DNA of 7,411 bases, from the NCBI GenBank assembly GCA_946478845.1, contig CAMLDI010000077.1, positions 1-7,411 of the forward strand. Direction: 5' to 3'. Below are positions 6,258 to 7,411 of this stretch, in pieces; the stretch's first letter is position 1; each line of letters starts with the position of its first letter. Below the pieces are notes generated by a model. That model searched no databases. It saw only the letters and a program-made list of their open reading frames with translations, and was not told the origin of the DNA. This DNA comes from an uncultured Paenibacillaceae bacterium (lineage in GTDB: Bacteria; Bacillota; Bacilli; Aneurinibacillales; Aneurinibacillaceae). A program made the translations under genes and the position numbers.

Positions 6258-6280
6258 TTTTTAACTCCTTTGGTTAAAAA
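6258..6280 (-). promoter_or_regulatory. Hairpin presenting the ribosome binding site of the membrane-protein gene
   Basis: TTTTTAAC (6258-6265) and GTTAAAAA (6273-6280) are perfect reverse complements of 8 nt around a 7-nt loop. On the minus-strand RNA the loop carries most of AAAGGAG (6265-6271). The arm at 6276-6280 is also part of the neighbouring terminator-like hairpin, so the two structures exclude each other in part. The stem is mostly A-U and may be weak. Confidence 0.4.
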
Positions 6281-6323
6281 GGGTTTTATGATACAGAATA
6301 TTGTGTATCATAAAACCCTTTTT
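6276..6323 (-). terminator. Attenuator-like terminator between bacteriocin and membrane-protein genes
   Basis: The arms at 6276-6295 and 6304-6323 are perfect reverse complements over 20 bp (core GGGTTTTATGATACA), around an 8-nt loop. The structure begins 2 nt after the bacteriocin stop codon. On the minus strand the stem ends in CCCTTTTT, as in an intrinsic terminator. Because the downstream genes have no evident promoter of their own, partial read-through would give much bacteriocin mRNA and less immunity/transport mRNA. The hairpin may also protect the 3' end of the bacteriocin mRNA. Confidence 0.8.
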
Positions 6324-6325
6324 TA

Positions 6326-6667
6326 TTATCTAGTAGCCCAGTAAGCTTTATTTCCCCATAGTGTTTGAGGCAGTGTTACTCTGGAATAACCATAATCCTT
6401 TGATCTCCACAAATCACGTTCTAAAGTGTTATAATTCTCAACACTTGCTCTATGTTCTAACCCTGTGTGATCGTAATAGGAGTAAACATAACTACCTGAA
6501 AAACCATGCTGCCAAGTTCCGCCACCAACATATTCTGTTGCTAAAATTGATACTTCATTAGGATTCAATTCTACTTCTCCACTTTTAACCTCATCTGTAG
6601 CGAAAACGATAGCTATCGGAACCAATAATGTAACACCCAATGTCAAGGAAGCAAGAATCTTTTTCAA
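6326..6667 (-). CDS. Lactococcin-972-type bacteriocin precursor
   Basis: A 113-aa secreted protein. It has a basic start (KK) and a hydrophobic core (residues 4-22) ending V-F-A, a plausible signal peptidase site after A23. A roughly 24-residue acidic segment (24-47) precedes the family-typical domain GGGTWQHGFSG...VYSYYDHTGLEHRASV, which ends GNKAYWATR. Lactococcin 972 itself is a Sec-secreted, cysteine-free bacteriocin that binds lipid II and blocks septum formation; the same target here is inference. This protein also has no cysteine. The start chosen is TTG at 6667: GGAGGAAGGTG (6673-6683) sits directly upstream, while the in-frame GTG at 6685 overlaps that site. The gene heads the operon and ends against a strong hairpin. 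Confidence 0.88.
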   Translation of the reverse strand: MKKILASLTLGVTLLVPIAIVFATDEVKSGEVELNPNEVSILATEYVGGGTWQHGFSGSYVYSYYDHTGLEHRASVENYNTLERDLWRSKDYGYSRVTLPQTLWGNKAYWATR

Positions 6668-6705
6668 GTTAACACCTTCCTCCACTGATTTTTTATTACA
6701 AAGCT

Positions 6706-6716
6706 AGTATAGTATA
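6706..6716 (-). promoter_or_regulatory. Candidate -10 region of the bacteriocin operon
   Basis: Two overlapping TATACT boxes (6711-6716 and 6706-6711, minus strand) lie 40-50 nt upstream of the bacteriocin start. No good TTGACA-like -35 is present at 16-18 bp; the nearest AT-rich hexamers are poor. A promoter with a weak -35 may need an activator, or its position may be misjudged. Confidence 0.4.
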
Positions 6717-6761
6717 TAAATATTAGAATTTGTATAATTTTCATATTTTTTTAAATATTAG
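6717..6761 (-). repeat. Direct repeat upstream of the bacteriocin promoter
   Basis: CTAATATTTA (minus strand) occurs at 6752-6761 and again at 6717-6726, 35 bp apart, just upstream of the candidate -10 boxes. Two equally oriented copies at such a place could be activator sites. The sequence is AT-only except for one base, and a third copy lies within the 59-aa gene (3253-3262), so chance is a serious alternative. Confidence 0.25.
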
Positions 6762-6873
6762 TATGTTAATCCTGCCCTATTGATAGGAAAACGACTCCTT
6801 GTATCATGATCTTGATAGTCTACCAATAACATTCAATCAAAAAATACATATCAAATCGAAGGAATACAAATAA
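6762..6873. other. Spacer without a recognisable gene
   Basis: Between the bacteriocin upstream region and the recombinase relic I see no coding signal, no strong promoter and no hairpin with a T-run. It may hold decayed sequence of the same mobile element as the relic that follows. Confidence 0.4.
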
Positions 6874-7193
6874 TTTTTGGGTGCACATATAAGCAGGTAT
6901 AACCAACTTACAAACTATGGGGGTATATGAAATTGTCCATAAGAAAATCAGTGGCTTCACGAAACAAAAACATCAATTTGATAACCTCTTTCAAAACCCG
7001 TTTCGGGTGACACATTAATTGTAATGCGAATCGACCGTCTGGGTCGCAATACGGTTCAGATATTACGGCTCGTTGAACTACTTCAAGAAGGAAATGTTCA
7101 CTTTTCGCTCTTAAATATGGGAATTGATACAAAAACACCCACTGGCAAAGAATTGCTCTTTTCAATCTAATTGCGCAAAAGGAAAAGAAACAA
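6874..7193 (+). pseudogene. Serine recombinase (resolvase/invertase) relic with several frameshifts
   Basis: Fragments in three plus-strand frames line up in order along one resolvase catalytic domain. GAHISRYNQLTNYG (6880-6921) resembles the YARISTxDQ...L..YG start, apparently lacking a few residues in the middle. YEIVHKKISGFTKQKHQFDNLFQ (from 6926) is the EKISGxxxxRPxLxxLL segment. GDTLIVMRIDRLGRN (from 7006) is the most conserved core, followed by GIDTKTPTGKELL. FNLIAQKEK (from 7161) is the region after the active-site domain. Frame changes fall near 6922, 7000 and 7160, and no helix-turn-helix tail is evident, so the gene is dead. Intact relatives recombine DNA by serine attack in transposons, plasmids and invertible segments. 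It marks past mobile-element activity beside the bacteriocin operon. Confidence 0.8.
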
Positions 7194-7283
7194 AAAGCAT
7201 TCAAGTGTTCCATACAAAAACCAAAAACAGCGTCAAGAAGTACAGGGAAAATTAAATATATCTAATTTAACCCAACAATTTGT

Positions 7284-7315
7284 AAAAAAAAAGAAACCGC
7301 CTAAAAAAGACGGTT
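7284..7315 (-). terminator. Intrinsic terminator downstream of the tRNA-Leu gene
   Basis: On the minus strand AACCGTC (7309-7315) pairs with GGCGGTT (7295-7301), 7 bp including one G-U pair, around a 7-nt loop. It is followed by TCTTTTTTTTT. It lies 45 nt beyond the tRNA 3' end and fits termination of the tRNA transcript. Confidence 0.8.
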
Positions 7316-7359
7316 ATTTACCGACCTTTTAAGACAGCCTCTTTTTACTTATAAACATA

Positions 7360-7411
7360 TGGTGCGGTCGGCGAGACTCGAACTCGCACGATCAAGGATC
7401 ACTACCCCCTC
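7360..7411 (-). tRNA. tRNA-Leu (anticodon GAG), 3' part, cut by the window edge
   Basis: Read on the minus strand from 7411: GAG (anticodon), GG, anticodon stem 3' side GGTAG, long variable arm TGATCCTTGATCGT with a GATC/GATC helix, T arm GCGAG-TTCGAGT-CTCGC with a perfect 5-bp stem, acceptor side CGACCGC, discriminator A, and encoded CCA. The long variable arm, the acceptor half expecting GCGGTCG at the 5' end, and discriminator A indicate leucine. With loop ending GAGGG the anticodon reads GAG. The window ends exactly at the first anticodon base, so about half the gene lies beyond it. tRNA 3' ends are common integration sites for mobile elements. Confidence 0.85.

Noticed and set aside
6361..6561. 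Plus-strand frame antisense to the bacteriocin gene
   Set aside because: The minus-strand product carries clear lactococcin-972 features; this frame shows none.
6668..6685. GTG start extending the bacteriocin precursor by six codons
   Set aside because: The GTG overlaps the GGAGG ribosome binding site, and the TTG at 6667 gives a normal KK-hydrophobic signal peptide.
6908..7213. 101-codon minus-strand frame over the recombinase relic
   Set aside because: The plus-strand resolvase motifs explain the sequence; the minus frame is an accidental opening opposite it.
1..7411. CRISPR array, riboswitch or complete insertion sequence
   Set aside because: No regularly spaced repeats, no recognised riboswitch core and no intact transposase were seen on either strand.

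Overview
The window looks like a chromosomal segment of a low-GC Gram-positive bacterium of the order Bacillales (Bacillaceae-like). The evidence is a PerR-type peroxide regulator with every ligand residue in place, next to ygzB and ygxA homologues and an rRNA-type promoter region. From memory this is the Bacillus subtilis arrangement perR-ygzB-ygxA-rrn. Strong AGGAGG-type ribosome binding sites and AT-rich spacers agree. I cannot name the genus from sequence alone.

Left part (1-473, all minus strand): two tandem sigma-A promoters with 17-bp spacers, followed by a leader carrying a GAAAACTGAACA element. This is what lies upstream of a 16S rRNA gene in Bacillales, and that gene should begin just beyond base 1. 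A strong bidirectional terminator (338-377) separates it from ygxA.

Core housekeeping part (474-2995): ygxA (minus) and ygzB (plus) are divergent. ygzB then converges, through a shared terminator hairpin, on a GNAT acetyltransferase gene that lies 3 nt downstream of perR and is probably co-transcribed with it. A perR promoter with an overlapping Per-box-like operator suggests autoregulation.

Accessory part (about 3000-7360): a lactococcin-972-type bacteriocin operon, all minus strand. In order of transcription it holds a secreted bacteriocin precursor, a perfect 20-bp attenuator-like hairpin, a 731-aa multi-spanning membrane protein of the bacteriocin-associated (DUF1430) family, an ABC ATPase overlapping it by 4 bp, and a 59-aa two-helix membrane protein with a good ribosome binding site. 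The membrane protein and ATPase probably form a MacB/FtsX-like ABC complex for immunity or export. The bacteriocin itself has a Sec-type signal peptide. The 59-aa protein is the least explained member and the best candidate for something undescribed, for example an accessory immunity peptide. A 16-bp inverted repeat with a nested palindrome lies beyond it.

The right flank of the operon holds a frame-broken serine recombinase (resolvase) relic on the plus strand, then a terminator and the 3' half of a tRNA-Leu(GAG) gene on the minus strand, cut by the window edge exactly at the first anticodon base. A bacteriocin operon beside a recombinase relic and a tRNA 3' end suggests insertion at a tRNA-linked hotspot. 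No duplicated tRNA end (att repeat) was found in the window.
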